Source: Oligoflexia bacterium (lineage in GTDB: Bacteria > Bdellovibrionota > Bacteriovoracia > Bacteriovoracales > Bacteriovoracaceae). Taken from it: DNA of 64,000 nt. The DNA lies in contig JADFZW010000013.1 in assembly GCA_015232355.1 (NCBI GenBank), positions 41,256 through 105,255 of the forward strand. Direction: 5' to 3'. Both the position numbers and the translations under genes were made by a program. Below are positions 35,217 through 46,232 of the stretch, in pieces (the stretch's first letter is position 1; each line of letters starts with the position of its first letter). The notes under the pieces are model-generated. The model had not been told where the DNA came from. It worked only from the letters and a program-made list of their open reading frames with translations, and searched no databases.

Positions 35217-38200
35217 ATGAATTTAGAAAATAACAAAAAGACAGATAATCTTAATAACTCATTTTTTTCACTATTATTTTTTAGTGGATTGTTTGCATTT
35301 GTTCAAATTATAAACTTTAGTATTGTATTTACTATTAATAACTGTAGCGAACTGGCAATTGTTTCATTTTTCATTTCGTGTTGTAGTGGTATTTTTTTTG
35401 GATTAGTACTTGCAAATTCAAGTGTATTACAAAAATTTTTAAGATTAAAAATTGAACATAATTATTTAAATATATTTATATTGATTGTTGTGGCCTTAAT
35501 GCAAGGATGGGCCCTTCATTATTCACAACGAATGGAAATTGAATATCGTAGTAAAGATGCTAGCATTTTGGTAAATGCCGGTATGTTGCTTTTAACATTT
35601 ATTATAAATCTACCTTTGAATTTAATATTCGGATTTTTATTTAAAAACATTTACGAACTCCAGATAAAAAAGCATACCACATCAAAGGTAAATTCAATTT
35701 TTTTAGCAGCTTTAGTTGGTGGATTATTGGCCCTGATTATGTTTAATATTCAACCTATATATAACAACATAATTAAAGAACCTTCAACTGCCTCCACTAC
35801 TTTAACTACCTTCACTGCCTCTGAGGAAAAAAAACAAAGTAATTGGGAATTTCTAGAATCTTTAATCTTAGTTAATACAAAATTAAATAACGATGTGAAT
35901 CCAGCATTAAATGTTTTAATCTTATATGAAGACCAAAACTTACTTCCTGTACACATTGATAATAAAATTATTTCAACTGCAACAACGATTGTTTTACAAA
36001 AGGGATTATTTGCAAATAATTTACATCAACTGGAAAATGGTGAACATAATAAATTTAAATATGATGCGATTTTATTTTTAGTTAAAAATCCATACAATAT
36101 CTATAATAGCAATATTTATACTCTATCTTTTCTTGAAAAAACAAATTCCTTGCTGAAAAACGGTGGTCTACTGATAACACAATTAATCTATAGCAATAGA
36201 TTTAATGTTAGCGAACTTTATGAAGGTGGGGGAATTATATTTAACAATCATAAGCAAATATTTAAAAATGTAATCGTTGGTAATTTAGAAAACGAATCAA
36301 TTTTTATGTTGTCTAGTAACGATAACTATCTAACTAATGACCCAAAAACTTTAAAAGAGCGTTTAGGGGTTTTAGAGAAATTAAATATAAAAACAAGAAA
36401 ATCAGCAAGTGAAACTATTCTAGATATGTTTGATGCCTCTATTGTAAAAATGACAATAAAAAATTATAGCGAATCATATCTCATTAATAATAGTAATAAT
36501 AGTAGTAGTAATATCATCTCTTATGCATACTTATTTTCACTAGTTCAATACAGCAAGCAATTGCCAAAAAGAGTATATCTGGCCATTATCAACACAAAGT
36601 TTTTAAATGCAAATGTTCCTATTATTATTTCAATTTTACTTGTAATTTCATTTATCTTTGGATTACAAAACAAGCATCGGGGCAAAGAAAATACTTCTCA
36701 ACAAATCTCAACTTTTGATTATGATTATAATATTTATTTAGGGAAATACTTAAATCTCTTTTTGGGTTTCACTTATGTTACTTCATCAATTTTTACTTTC
36801 TATCTTACATCCTCTATTCAATTATCATCAATAAGTATAGGTATATTGCCTGCAATAGTTTTAATTTTACTCTCATCATTCATAGGAGCAATTATAGGAT
36901 CCTCTACTTCCGATCACACATCACATACTTCAAGTTCATTAATGACAATCGGATTAACCATCACCTCTGCTATCTGCTTTCAACAAAATTATCACTATCT
37001 CTCTTTTATTGCATTATTATTTACAATTATTGCTATTACTGCAATTGTAGTTGCAACTATTTCTCGCTTCAATCTTAGTAATAGTCAAAATTTATTATCC
37101 TCAGATGAAGACGAAAGCTACCAACCTCAAATATTAGAAATACTAGAAATGCTAGCATTAGGTGGTTTATTTGCAACAATTACTTTTGGAATCTTTTTAA
37201 TTCCCACCTGTGGTATTGCCACATCATTAATTTGTGCTTCTATTATTACATCTATACCATTTTTTCTTAATTTAAAATTAAGAGCTCCTTTTTTATCAGT
37301 TAAAAAAACTACTGTAATAGAAACATCCTCATCAAATTCTGAGAAAAAAAAGGATAATAATTCTGATAACGGTCCCAAATCATGGTCTAGAATCAAGGTA
37401 TATCTCTTTTTATGGTTTCTAGTCTCATTCTCCTTAATCGTAAATAATATTAAATCTCAAAAAATACTTTATGAGGATGCAAAAAATGACAATGTAGAGA
37501 TGTTGTCACAGCTTAAACAATTCGATATCGATTCAACAAATATAAGACGTATCCAACAAGGATTTGTTGTTTACAATAAAAGTTTAAAGCAAAATACCTA
37601 CATAACAGAGAGTAAACAATTTGTAGATAATATCTCCGGTTATGGTGGCCCAATCAATATGTTGCTAGAAATGAATGATAGAGGAGATCTGGTAAATTAT
37701 AAGATTAGGGAACATCATGAAACTGAAGATTATTTTGAAAGAGCACTAAATTGGTTCAAAAAAATTAAGGGTAAAAAAATCGAAGAAATAAATATTGCAA
37801 CAGTCGATGCGGTAACTGGTGCAACTATTTCATCTAAAGCACTACTTGATACAACAAATGAAACACTAAAACAATTTCTACCTGTAGTAATAAAATCACG
37901 AACTGACAATACAGTCACTACCCTAAAAAGTACCTTCAATAACAACGCTACTACTGCTAGCAATGCTAGCAACGATAACAATAACTTTTTTGTAAATTAT
38001 CTCTATGGCAATCTAATCCAAGCAAATGGGATTTATCAAATAATTTATCTTTTACTAGCAATAACTTTTAGTTTAATTTTAATGTTTAATAAAATATTCA
38101 TAGTAAAATTGATATTTATTACTCTAAATTTTATCTGTGGTGGGATTATCTTAAATGCTCAATTTTCCCTTGAGCAGGTTTCAAATATTCTATCCTTTAA

Positions 38201-41200
38201 TTGGACTACTGATGTAACTTCCTTTCTTTTTGTACTAAGCTTTTTTCTCCCACTAATGGTGGCATTATTTGGTAATTTTTACTGTGGTCATCTTTGCCCA
38301 TTTGGAAATTTACAAGAATTGATCGAGATATTTTTAGGAAATAAACTTAACTTAAAACGTTTTGATTTTACACTCTCTCCTGCTGTTGATAAAAAATTGA
38401 AACCCATAAAATATATTCTTCTTATGGTTTCTGCAATACTGATATTTTTCGCTCAAGAAAAAATATATCTCTATTTTGATCCATTAATTACATTCTTTTC
38501 ATTTCAGCTTACTAAAACAACTTTAATTATTGTTGTTATTACACTTATTTTGGCAGCATTTGTACCAAGATTTTGGTGTGTATATCTTTGTCCCTCTGGT
38601 GCTTTTTTAAACATTATTTCGCTGTGGAAACCACTAAATAGATTCTTTCCTAAAAAAATATATAGCAGATGTCCCTATAAAATTAAAAATAGTGTCCAAA
38701 TCGGTTGTATTGAATGTAATCGTGGTTGGATGGAGATAGGTGGAAGAGAGACGACAAGCAATCGCAATAGACAGCGACATCGAGGAGAAATTTCCCCAGA
38801 ATCAACAATTGGATGTAATAAAGATAATATAGATAATATAGATACTATAGATACTATAAACACTATAGACTATGAGCAATTATTAACAAAGGATGAGGCT
38901 GTGATTATTGAGAAAATTGAATCAATTGGTTTTCTAATGAGAATGAAGTTGCAAACAAGAATTACCTTTTTCTATGTCGGCTTTTCATTTTTAGCTTTCG
39001 TATTACTAGGACTTGTTAGTTATACCGTAGCATTTAAAGCAATAGAAAAGAGCAAAAAAGAAAATCTAGCAGCAATCGCTGAGAGTAAAGCAGTAGAACT
39101 CTCTAAAATTTGGGAGACACAAGTAAATAATGTAAAGTTATTAGCGCACTCTAAGTTTATTCAAGACGTTTCTGTTGCATATGAAAATTATATAAAGACT
39201 CAAAATATTTCCAAAGATGGAGATTTAGATCTAAGTAATCTTGAATATAAAAAAATAGTAGATGCAAATAAAGTTGCTTTTGAAAATCTGTTAGAACAAT
39301 TTAATGTAAATAATATTGGTATTATTAGTAATTCAGGAATTATAGTTTCTTTGGCCGAAAAAAATGATCTCTTGGGAAAAAATCTCAAAAAAGGAACACT
39401 AAGTGATGCTACTTTTGTTAAGGCATACTTACAAACTGATGTAAAAGATTTTAATGATCTGGTTTTTTTAGACATTTACTACAGTGACATCTTAAAACAT
39501 AATACTTCATTTTTATTATTCCCACTCTATTCAAAATTTGAAAGAGAGGGATATAAACCTAATGAAAGAATTGGCACTCTCTTTCTTGAACTTAATTGGA
39601 GTATTATCAATCAAATTTCTAGTTTTAAAACAGGTCTTGGTCGAACAGGAGAAGTCTATTTTATTGGTCCCGACAAATTAATTCGTACAGATATAAAAAA
39701 TAGTGGGGATAAATATATTTTAAAAACCGCTATTAAAGATAAAGCTCCTTTAACTTCGATGGCCTGGGAAAATCTTTTTGGCAAAAACAGTGAAGGCAAA
39801 AAATTAAATCAAGTCTATTTTCAAGAGGGAAAAAATTATAATGATAAAACAGTCATCAGTGCTTTTTCTAAAGTGGAAGTTTTAGATGCCATGTGGGCCA
39901 TTAGTGTAGAAATGGAAACTGATGAAATTTATAGTGATGTAAAAATGATGGGCGGTTATATTTTAGTTGTGACTATAATTGCGCTAATTTTTACTGCTTT
40001 CATTGGTATGATTTTAGGTTTAACAGTGGCCGCACCCATAAAGAAAATGGCCTACTTTGCAAGCGAAATGGCCAAAGGTTATCTACAAAAGATGACTACC
40101 AAAGATAAGAGTGAAATTGGCGAGTGTATAACGGCAATGAATGAAATGGTGAATGTTATTTCTAATGTTAATACCGAGTTGGATCGAGTAGTACGTGAAG
40201 GAACCAATGGTAACTTAAAAGAACGTATGCACCCAGATCAATATCAAGGTGATTATAAAAAAATCGCCACTGGTATTAATGGTATTTTAGAAGTTATTCA
40301 ACAGCACTTCACTGAACTGGTTGTAGTGTTAAAAGATTTAGGTCAAGGTTATCTTGATAAAAAAATGCATGGTGAATCTAAAGGAGATTATCTAATCATT
40401 AAAGATTCTGTAAATCTCACTATCGATTCTTTAAGTAAAATTGTTTTAGAATTAAAATCCGTTGTGGCAGGAGTAGAAAAATCCTCTAAAGAGATGGCCG
40501 AAAGTAGTAGCATCTTAAAAATAGGCGCCACTCAACAAGCAACTTCTGTTGAAGAAATTACAACATCAATAACCGAAATGGAACGTCAGATGACAAAAAG
40601 TGCAGAAAATGCAATCAAGTCCAATGAAATAAGTATGAAGATGAAAGAAAGAGTTACCGAAGGAAAAGGTCATATGGATGAATTGTTGAAAGCAATGAAT
40701 GACATCTCTTCTTCTAGTAAAAATATTTCTAAGATCATCAAGGTCATCGATGAAATTGCTTTTCAAACTAATTTACTTGCACTCAACGCTGCTGTTGAGG
40801 CAGCTCGTGCCGGAAAACATGGAAAAGGATTTGCTGTGGTTGCAGAAGAAGTAAGAAATTTAGCGGCCAGAAGTGCGGAAGCAGCTAAAGAGACCACAGC
40901 TATGATTGAAGACTCTAAAACAAAAGTTGAACATGGATCATCGATGACAACAAAGACAGCAGATGCGCTCAATCAATTGATTGAAGGAATAATTGAAATT
41001 GGTCAATTGGTTGGAGAAATTTCTGCCGCTTCTTCAACTCAAAGTCAGGGCATTTCCCAAGCAAATGTTGGACTGAAAAAAGTAAGTCAAGTTACTCAAC
41101 AAAATACCATGGCCTCAGAACAATCATCAACAGCTGCAGAGAATCTTCTGACTACAGCTCAGACTTTAAGTGATACTATCTCCTTATTTAAAATTGCCTA

Positions 41201-41201
41201 A
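35217..41201 (+). CDS. Giant fusion: membrane/FMN-binding/iron-sulfur module joined to a chemotaxis receptor
   Basis: One uninterrupted 1994-codon frame. Residues 1-500 hold membrane helices and a region like fused MFS/spermidine-synthase proteins ([20 protein letters not shown]). Residues 510-745 hold more helices. An FMN-binding domain (about 765-890) has the ApbE target [10 protein letters not shown] (Asp864, likely FMN-Thr870). A NapH/NosR-like polytopic module has CGHLCP (Cys1023/1027) and CVYLCP (Cys1121/1125), then RCP (Cys1152) and GCIECN (Cys1164/1167). From about 1240: a membrane helix, a dCache-type periplasmic sensor, a second helix, HAMP, and an MCP domain with a canonical tip ([23 protein letters not shown], about 1842-1864). 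The flavin and iron-sulfur centres should carry electrons across the membrane beside the receptor. Divergent from apbE and upstream of cytochrome c maturation genes. Confidence 0.88.
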   Translation: MNLENNKKTDNLNNSFFSLLFFSGLFAFVQIINFSIVFTINNCSELAIVSFFISCCSGIFFGLVLANSSVLQKFLRLKIEHNYLNIFILIVVALMQGWALHYSQRMEIEYRSKDASILVNAGMLLLTFIINLPLNLIFGFLFKNIYELQIKKHTTSKVNSIFLAALVGGLLALIMFNIQPIYNNIIKEPSTASTTLTTFTASEEKKQSNWEFLESLILVNTKLNNDVNPALNVLILYEDQNLLPVHIDNKIISTATTIVLQKGLFANNLHQLENGEHNKFKYDAILFLVKNPYNIYNSNIYTLSFLEKTNSLLKNGGLLITQLIYSNRFNVSELYEGGGIIFNNHKQIFKNVIVGNLENESIFMLSSNDNYLTNDPKTLKERLGVLEKLNIKTRKSASETILDMFDASIVKMTIKNYSESYLINNSNNSSSNIISYAYLFSLVQYSKQLPKRVYLAIINTKFLNANVPIIISILLVISFIFGLQNKHRGKENTSQQISTFDYDYNIYLGKYLNLFLGFTYVTSSIFTFYLTSSIQLSSISIGILPAIVLILLSSFIGAIIGSSTSDHTSHTSSSLMTIGLTITSAICFQQNYHYLSFIALLFTIIAITAIVVATISRFNLSNSQNLLSSDEDESYQPQILEILEMLALGGLFATITFGIFLIPTCGIATSLICASIITSIPFFLNLKLRAPFLSVKKTTVIETSSSNSEKKKDNNSDNGPKSWSRIKVYLFLWFLVSFSLIVNNIKSQKILYEDAKNDNVEMLSQLKQFDIDSTNIRRIQQGFVVYNKSLKQNTYITESKQFVDNISGYGGPINMLLEMNDRGDLVNYKIREHHETEDYFERALNWFKKIKGKKIEEINIATVDAVTGATISSKALLDTTNETLKQFLPVVIKSRTDNTVTTLKSTFNNNATTASNASNDNNNFFVNYLYGNLIQANGIYQIIYLLLAITFSLILMFNKIFIVKLIFITLNFICGGIILNAQFSLEQVSNILSFNWTTDVTSFLFVLSFFLPLMVALFGNFYCGHLCPFGNLQELIEIFLGNKLNLKRFDFTLSPAVDKKLKPIKYILLMVSAILIFFAQEKIYLYFDPLITFFSFQLTKTTLIIVVITLILAAFVPRFWCVYLCPSGAFLNIISLWKPLNRFFPKKIYSRCPYKIKNSVQIGCIECNRGWMEIGGRETTSNRNRQRHRGEISPESTIGCNKDNIDNIDTIDTINTIDYEQLLTKDEAVIIEKIESIGFLMRMKLQTRITFFYVGFSFLAFVLLGLVSYTVAFKAIEKSKKENLAAIAESKAVELSKIWETQVNNVKLLAHSKFIQDVSVAYENYIKTQNISKDGDLDLSNLEYKKIVDANKVAFENLLEQFNVNNIGIISNSGIIVSLAEKNDLLGKNLKKGTLSDATFVKAYLQTDVKDFNDLVFLDIYYSDILKHNTSFLLFPLYSKFEREGYKPNERIGTLFLELNWSIINQISSFKTGLGRTGEVYFIGPDKLIRTDIKNSGDKYILKTAIKDKAPLTSMAWENLFGKNSEGKKLNQVYFQEGKNYNDKTVISAFSKVEVLDAMWAISVEMETDEIYSDVKMMGGYILVVTIIALIFTAFIGMILGLTVAAPIKKMAYFASEMAKGYLQKMTTKDKSEIGECITAMNEMVNVISNVNTELDRVVREGTNGNLKERMHPDQYQGDYKKIATGINGILEVIQQHFTELVVVLKDLGQGYLDKKMHGESKGDYLIIKDSVNLTIDSLSKIVLELKSVVAGVEKSSKEMAESSSILKIGATQQATSVEEITTSITEMERQMTKSAENAIKSNEISMKMKERVTEGKGHMDELLKAMNDISSSSKNISKIIKVIDEIAFQTNLLALNAAVEAARAGKHGKGFAVVAEEVRNLAARSAEAAKETTAMIEDSKTKVEHGSSMTTKTADALNQLIEGIIEIGQLVGEISAASSTQSQGISQANVGLKKVSQVTQQNTMASEQSSTAAENLLTTAQTLSDTISLFKIA

Positions 41202-41228
41202 TTAATAATTATCCTTTAAAAATTATTA

Positions 41229-42623
41229 ATGTGGAATTTTTTAAAATCATTACGACTTACTATTTTTTTAATTATCTCAATGATCATCACCAGTATTATT
41301 GGGACTCTAATTATTCAAAAACCAAATTCAAATACCCCTTTACCTGAACTTTACTCTGATGAAATAATCAGAGTCTTTGATTTTTTTGATCTCTTTGATC
41401 TCTATCACTCTTGGTGGTTTAATTTATTGTTAATGTTATTTTTTCTCAATCTTCTAATTTGTACTTTAAATAAAATTCCCCTAATTCGCGAAATTATTAA
41501 TCGCCGAAAAGATTATTCAAATATTAATTTAGACTTACAACAACTTTCAAAATCAACTTACTATCAACAACTTCAAGCAATCACTACCGCCACTACACTC
41601 ACTACACTAATAAAAGAAAAATTTCCTACATATAAACAGATCTCAGATGGTAAAGAAGAAAGATTTGTATTAGTTAAAGGAAAATACAGTCCCTTAAATT
41701 TTTTAGTTGTTCATTTAGGATTATTAATAATAATTGTCGGGGCCATAGTCGGCGGAATCTTTGGTTTTAACTCCTCTCTTTATTTAAGAGAAGGCGATAC
41801 TGCTAGTACTATAACCATCGAAAAATCTAGAAACGAAATGCTAACTATCCCCCTTGGATTTGCCATCTCTTGCAAGAAATTCAAGGTAGAATATTATAAC
41901 AATATTAATAACAATAACAGCAGTCCAAAACAATACTATAGTGATATCGAAATACTCGAACACGGAAAACGTATTAGCTCTCAAACAATCTCCGTTAATC
42001 ATCCTCTCGAATATCGATCTATTAGTTTTTATCAATCAGGTTATGGTTTTGAAGAACATTTCCTCTTTAATATACAATCACTATCTGCTATATCAAAATC
42101 AATTAAAGTTGAAACCAGTTTAAAAGAAACAACAACTATTCCTGAGTTAAACTTAAAAATTATTCCCATAAGATACTTTCCTGAAATAGTAAGTGATACT
42201 ATAAAAAATGAAAAAATGGGCCCGGCAATTTTAGCACACATCTTTTATGCTGAAGGTGATGATGGACCTATAAAAATGAATCCACCGGAATTATTTATTA
42301 AAGGAACAAGCAAAAAATTTGGATCAACTGAATTTACAATCAATTTTATTGGAGAAAATCAAAAATTCTATACTGTTTTACAAGTATCAAAAAATCCTGG
42401 AATAATCTTCATTTGGATTGGATTTACTCTTCTCTCTCTTGGTTTATTTTTAGTTGCCTTCTACAGTCACTCTCTACACTTTCTGATCATCGATAAAGAA
42501 AAAAATTTACTGCATGTATCCTTTATTAAACACAAATTCCAATTTACACTCGAACAATCCTTTAATCAGTTAATTAATAAACTAAAAGAAGAATCAATTT
42601 TTAAAGAGAAATCAAACGAATAA
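41229..42623 (+). CDS. resB: Cytochrome c biogenesis protein ResB (CcsB/Ccs1-type)
   Basis: A 464-residue membrane protein with an N-terminal helix ([22 protein letters not shown], followed by IQKP), a second helix ([21 protein letters not shown]), a third ([20 protein letters not shown]), a large periplasmic domain and a last helix ([20 protein letters not shown]). The HLG histidine of the third helix is typical. With CcsA it forms the system II haem-export/attachment synthetase for c-type cytochromes. It starts 27 bases after the fused receptor gene and precedes ccsA by 26 bases. The haem proteins downstream (45849, 48377) explain its presence. Confidence 0.9.
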   Translation: MWNFLKSLRLTIFLIISMIITSIIGTLIIQKPNSNTPLPELYSDEIIRVFDFFDLFDLYHSWWFNLLLMLFFLNLLICTLNKIPLIREIINRRKDYSNINLDLQQLSKSTYYQQLQAITTATTLTTLIKEKFPTYKQISDGKEERFVLVKGKYSPLNFLVVHLGLLIIIVGAIVGGIFGFNSSLYLREGDTASTITIEKSRNEMLTIPLGFAISCKKFKVEYYNNINNNNSSPKQYYSDIEILEHGKRISSQTISVNHPLEYRSISFYQSGYGFEEHFLFNIQSLSAISKSIKVETSLKETTTIPELNLKIIPIRYFPEIVSDTIKNEKMGPAILAHIFYAEGDDGPIKMNPPELFIKGTSKKFGSTEFTINFIGENQKFYTVLQVSKNPGIIFIWIGFTLLSLGLFLVAFYSHSLHFLIIDKEKNLLHVSFIKHKFQFTLEQSFNQLINKLKEESIFKEKSNE

Positions 42624-42649
42624 TCAAGAGACTAATCAAGAGACCAATC

Positions 42650-43912
42650 ATGATTTCAATTTCATCTCAAACATTCACCTTCGCTTTTATTTGTTACCTT
42701 TTCTCATTTATCTTTTACATTGCCATATTAATTAGCAATCAATCTCAATCTCAATCAAAAATTAACTCATTTGCAACTTTTGCGGTCATACTAGGATTTG
42801 CCGCACACTCTCTCGGACTTATTCTTCGATGGATTCAAGGAGGAATAGAGCATCCTCCATTAGCAAATATGTATGAATCTCTTTTAATGTTTGTTTGGGG
42901 TTTTGTGGCCATACACTTATATTTGATTAAACAATTTAAAATTCATTTAGTAGGAATTTTCCTAATGATGATTGTTTTAGTAGGAATGGGACTTGCGGCC
43001 CTAAATCCTAACAAAGAAGTTTTACCATTAGTACCAGCACTACAAAGTTATTGGCTTCACTTTCATGTATTTATAGCGGCCATATCATATGCATTCTTTT
43101 TAATTTCGGCCATCTTTGCACTTCTCTATATTATAAAAGCACAACAAAAACTTCAAATCATGAACCTACTCTTCGATGGTTTTGCTCTCTTTTGTTTTAG
43201 TATTGCCACCTTCTCATCTTCATATCTTCTTCAACCATTTCATCTTGCAAAAGTTGAACTAATAGATAATAAACTTATACACAAAGATGAGTTAATTAGC
43301 ATTCCCGGAATACACTATGGTTTTTTCCTATTAATGTTAATCTTTGTTATCGCAATAATTTTTCAACTGCTACCACTTCTGTATCAACGTCAACATAAAA
43401 GCAAAACAGGAGAATATCTCTCTCTTCTCTCCTTTGCTCTCTATTTCATACTTATTATTTACTTTCTCTATGCTCTTCAAACCATCGATGGTCTCTCTCT
43501 CTTTTCAAATCCATATCGTCTTGGACTTTTAATTTTGGGATTAATGGTTAGTTCATTACATCGCTTGCTCACAATAAGATATCAAAAATTTTTAGATATC
43601 CTTCCTCGAGAGGATGTTTTAGATCAACTTAGTTACAAATCAATTTTAATCTCACTACCTCTTCTCACATTAGTAATTGTTACCGGTTCTGTTTGGGCCC
43701 ACTATGCCTGGGGACGCTATTGGGGTTGGGATCCAAAAGAGACTTGGTCACTAATCACTTGGCTTATTTATGCACTCTATTTACACTTACGCATTCATCG
43801 TGGTCGTAAGGGAGTAGATATCGCTTTTATTTCACTAATTGGATTTTTATCAGTGGTCTTTACTTATTTGGGGGTGAACATTCTTTTATCAGGACTTCAC
43901 TCATATGGATGA
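42650..43912 (+). CDS. ccsA: Cytochrome c biogenesis protein CcsA/ResC
   Basis: A 420-residue polytopic protein, with the tryptophan-rich [33 protein letters not shown] haem-handling signature (about 350-382) and histidines in the flanking helices ([14 protein letters not shown]). It partners ResB to transport haem to the periplasm and attach it to CXXCH motifs. The stop overlaps the end of the convergent thioredoxin-like gene by 12 bases. Confidence 0.95.
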   Translation: MISISSQTFTFAFICYLFSFIFYIAILISNQSQSQSKINSFATFAVILGFAAHSLGLILRWIQGGIEHPPLANMYESLLMFVWGFVAIHLYLIKQFKIHLVGIFLMMIVLVGMGLAALNPNKEVLPLVPALQSYWLHFHVFIAAISYAFFLISAIFALLYIIKAQQKLQIMNLLFDGFALFCFSIATFSSSYLLQPFHLAKVELIDNKLIHKDELISIPGIHYGFFLLMLIFVIAIIFQLLPLLYQRQHKSKTGEYLSLLSFALYFILIIYFLYALQTIDGLSLFSNPYRLGLLILGLMVSSLHRLLTIRYQKFLDILPREDVLDQLSYKSILISLPLLTLVIVTGSVWAHYAWGRYWGWDPKETWSLITWLIYALYLHLRIHRGRKGVDIAFISLIGFLSVVFTYLGVNILLSGLHSYG

Positions 43913-44464
43913 TGTTAGATTATTAATAAACTCTTCCCTAACTTCATTGCTAGAGATTGCGCCGATAAATCTCTTAAAGACCATTCCCTCTCGATTAATT
44001 AAAAATGTCTCTGGAAATTTATAAACATCATATTTAGCGGCCACTTCATTGTTACTATCTACTAAAACAGGATAGTTGAGATTAGATTTATATTTTTTAA
44101 TAAATGCACCCATACTATTTAGTGATTCAGCACTGGCCACCGAGACAATCTTTACATCTTTAAATTTTTGATTATTTCCAATCTCGTTTAAAAAAGTAAG
44201 ATCCTCTTTGCAAACAGAGCAGCTCTTGGTCCAAAAGAAAAGAACTATAGGTTTAGATTTTGCTTCAGGTTTGGAAACACCATTATCGTTTTGTACAAGT
44301 TGATACTCTACATTTTTATTATTAACATCTTTTAAAATAAAATCAATTTTAGGATAGGGTTCAAAGTTTCCAGTAAAATTTTTTATCAAAAGATCTCTAC
44401 TAAATCCAAGATAGAGGACAGCGCAAACTAAAAAGAAGGAAAATGTGAGAACAATTTTTTTCAT
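43901..44464 (-). CDS. TlpA/ResA-like membrane-anchored thioredoxin
   Basis: A 187-residue protein with an N-terminal signal or anchor helix and a thioredoxin fold. The redox motif is in [19 protein letters not shown] (CSVC), and the conserved cis-Pro region is [13 protein letters not shown]. Such proteins keep the CXXCH cysteines of apocytochromes reduced or act in other envelope thiol reactions. Its position beside ResB/CcsA supports the cytochrome role. Convergent with ccsA. Confidence 0.88.
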   Translation of the reverse strand: MKKIVLTFSFFLVCAVLYLGFSRDLLIKNFTGNFEPYPKIDFILKDVNNKNVEYQLVQNDNGVSKPEAKSKPIVLFFWTKSCSVCKEDLTFLNEIGNNQKFKDVKIVSVASAESLNSMGAFIKKYKSNLNYPVLVDSNNEVAAKYDVYKFPETFLINREGMVFKRFIGAISSNEVREEFINNLTSSI

Positions 44465-44511
44465 GCTAAACTTATAACCCTAGAAGTATAATTTGAAAAG
44501 TATAATCTTTT

Positions 44512-44568
44512 ACCAAAATACGACAATTCGTGTTTTGGTTTGACCAAAATACGATTCATATGTATAAT
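44512..44568 (+). promoter_or_regulatory. Sigma-70-type promoter with repeated operator-like sequence
   Basis: TTGACC (44540-44545) and TATAAT (44563-44568) are separated by 17 bases. ACCAAAATACGA occurs at 44512-44523 and 44543-44554, and an almost perfect inverted copy lies at 44528-44539. One copy overlaps the -35 box, suggesting repression of the ATPase gene that starts at 44612. Confidence 0.75.
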
Positions 44569-44611
44569 GGTAATCAAATATTAACGTTACATAGTAACAA
44601 GAGGATCCTAT

Positions 44612-45844
44612 GTGAAAACAAGATATTTACAACATGCTATTCAAAATGATGCTCTCAAATCATTTAAAATCGCTTTTATTTCTGGCCCTAGGCAAGTTGG
44701 AAAAACTACCTTGGCCAAAGAGATTTTGGATGAAAAATCTTTGCTCTCTAACTATTTTAATTTCGATGATGATGAATTTAGAAAAATTTGGATTAAAAAT
44801 CCCAAATTATTACTCTCAAATTCGTATAGTAGTAATGAAAATAACAATAGCAACAAAATAGTAGACACTATAGTCTTTGATGAAATTCACAAAGAACGTA
44901 CTTGGAAAAATAAATTAAAGGGTCTTTATGATCTATATGGAGCAAAGACAAATTTTATTGTAACAGGAAGTGCTCGTTTGGATTATTTCAGGAAATCAGG
45001 TGATAGTTTACAAGGAAGATATTTTCCATATCGCCTACATCCTTTTACATTGGTAGAATCTTCCATCTACAAATCACCTCCTGCTGATGATTGGCAAGAA
45101 TATGCTAGTAATAGATCATCAATCACATCAATTGATGATCTATTAGAATTAGGTGGTTTTCCAGAACCGCTCTGGGGAGGGAGTGCGCTTAAGGCAAAAC
45201 GTTGGCAACGACTTTATCGAGAGCGAATGATTCGTGATGATTTACGAGATTTACAAAACATCAGAGAGTTAAGAACACTAGAAAATCTGATCTTATTATT
45301 AAGAGATCGAGCTGCTGGCCAACTCTCATATGAATCTTTGAGACAAGATTTATCTTGTTCTGCTGATAGTGTTCATCGTTGGATAGATCTACTAGAAGCT
45401 TTATATTTTTGTTATACCATTCGACCATACACAAATAAAATTAAAAATTCTTTAAAGAAAGAACCAAAAATTTATCTGTTCGATTGGGCGCAAGCAGAAG
45501 GTGCTGGGGCCAGATGGGAAAATATGATTGCAGGACATTTATTAAAAAATGTTCATGCATGGACTGATCTTGGAGATGGTGAGTTTGAACTTCATTACGT
45601 AAGGGATAAACAAAAGAGAGAAGTGGATTTTCTGGTTACCAAAGACAGAAAACCATATCTATTATTAGAGGTAAAATCAAATAACTCTCATCCTACAAAT
45701 TCGCTAATTTATTTTCAAAATTTACTTAAACCAACATTTTGTATCCAGTTAGTTAAAGAAAAAAAACATGAGATATCTTCACCGTTATCTCATCCAAATA
45801 TTTCCATAATGTCTGCAGAAAGATTTTTATCATCGCTGAATTAA
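44612..45844 (+). CDS. AAA-type ATPase with DUF4143 C-terminal domain
   Basis: A 410-residue protein. The GTG start at 44612 follows a GAGGA site. A Walker A motif lies in ISGPRQVGKTTLAKEIL, a Walker B-like stretch in IVFDEIHK, and a sensor-like VTGSARLDYF follows. The C-terminal DUF4143 domain contains REVDFLV...PYLLLEVKS, a restriction-endonuclease-like Asp-Glu-Lys arrangement. The family is widespread and often mobile or toxin-like. The function is not established. It interrupts the cytochrome locus and has its own promoter with operator-like repeats. Confidence 0.9.
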   Translation: MKTRYLQHAIQNDALKSFKIAFISGPRQVGKTTLAKEILDEKSLLSNYFNFDDDEFRKIWIKNPKLLLSNSYSSNENNNSNKIVDTIVFDEIHKERTWKNKLKGLYDLYGAKTNFIVTGSARLDYFRKSGDSLQGRYFPYRLHPFTLVESSIYKSPPADDWQEYASNRSSITSIDDLLELGGFPEPLWGGSALKAKRWQRLYRERMIRDDLRDLQNIRELRTLENLILLLRDRAAGQLSYESLRQDLSCSADSVHRWIDLLEALYFCYTIRPYTNKIKNSLKKEPKIYLFDWAQAEGAGARWENMIAGHLLKNVHAWTDLGDGEFELHYVRDKQKREVDFLVTKDRKPYLLLEVKSNNSHPTNSLIYFQNLLKPTFCIQLVKEKKHEISSPLSHPNISIMSAERFLSSLN

Positions 45845-45848
45845 CGGT

Positions 45849-46184
45849 CTACTTTAAAGTGCTAAGCCAATCAGAGATAACCTCTCTCTCTTCTTTTGTT
45901 CCCATAAAAACTTTAGGATGAGTTTTACCATTAACCTCTTCTTTCTTTTTTAAATAATTGGATAGCCACTCTTTGTTGTGATCTTTTCCTACTGTAGATA
46001 AATCTAAAGAATCGTTTTTTGCACTTGGATCAGTAATTTCGATGCCGGCCGATTTAACCGAATGGCAACTGGCACAGCCAAAGTATTTATATTTTGCAAG
46101 TCCCTCATGTTCAGCAAGTGCAACAGCTGCTCCAAAAACAATCAATATCAATAAAGTTAGAGTAATTTTAAAAAACAATTTCAT
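45849..46184 (-). CDS. Small periplasmic monohaem cytochrome c
   Basis: A 111-residue protein with a signal peptide (residues 1-24, ending VALAE) and one haem-binding CASCH motif near the start of the mature protein. A later Met in PKVFMGTKEE is the probable distal ligand. Length and pattern fit class I cytochrome c. It lies upstream of the MtrB-like gene's 3' end in the same direction, 48 bases downstream of it, and may shuttle electrons to or from the decahaem protein. Confidence 0.88.
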   Translation of the reverse strand: MKLFFKITLTLLILIVFGAAVALAEHEGLAKYKYFGCASCHSVKSAGIEITDPSAKNDSLDLSTVGKDHNKEWLSNYLKKKEEVNGKTHPKVFMGTKEEREVISDWLSTLK

Positions 46185-46232
46185 AATTCCCCCATCTACT
46201 TATTACCTAGCACTAAGCACTAGAATTAAAAT

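Noticed and set aside
38670-38950. Frameshift between a polyferredoxin gene and a separate receptor gene
   Set aside because: The frame is open throughout and no stop is seen. Kept as a caveat in the fusion finding, because the linker is low in complexity.
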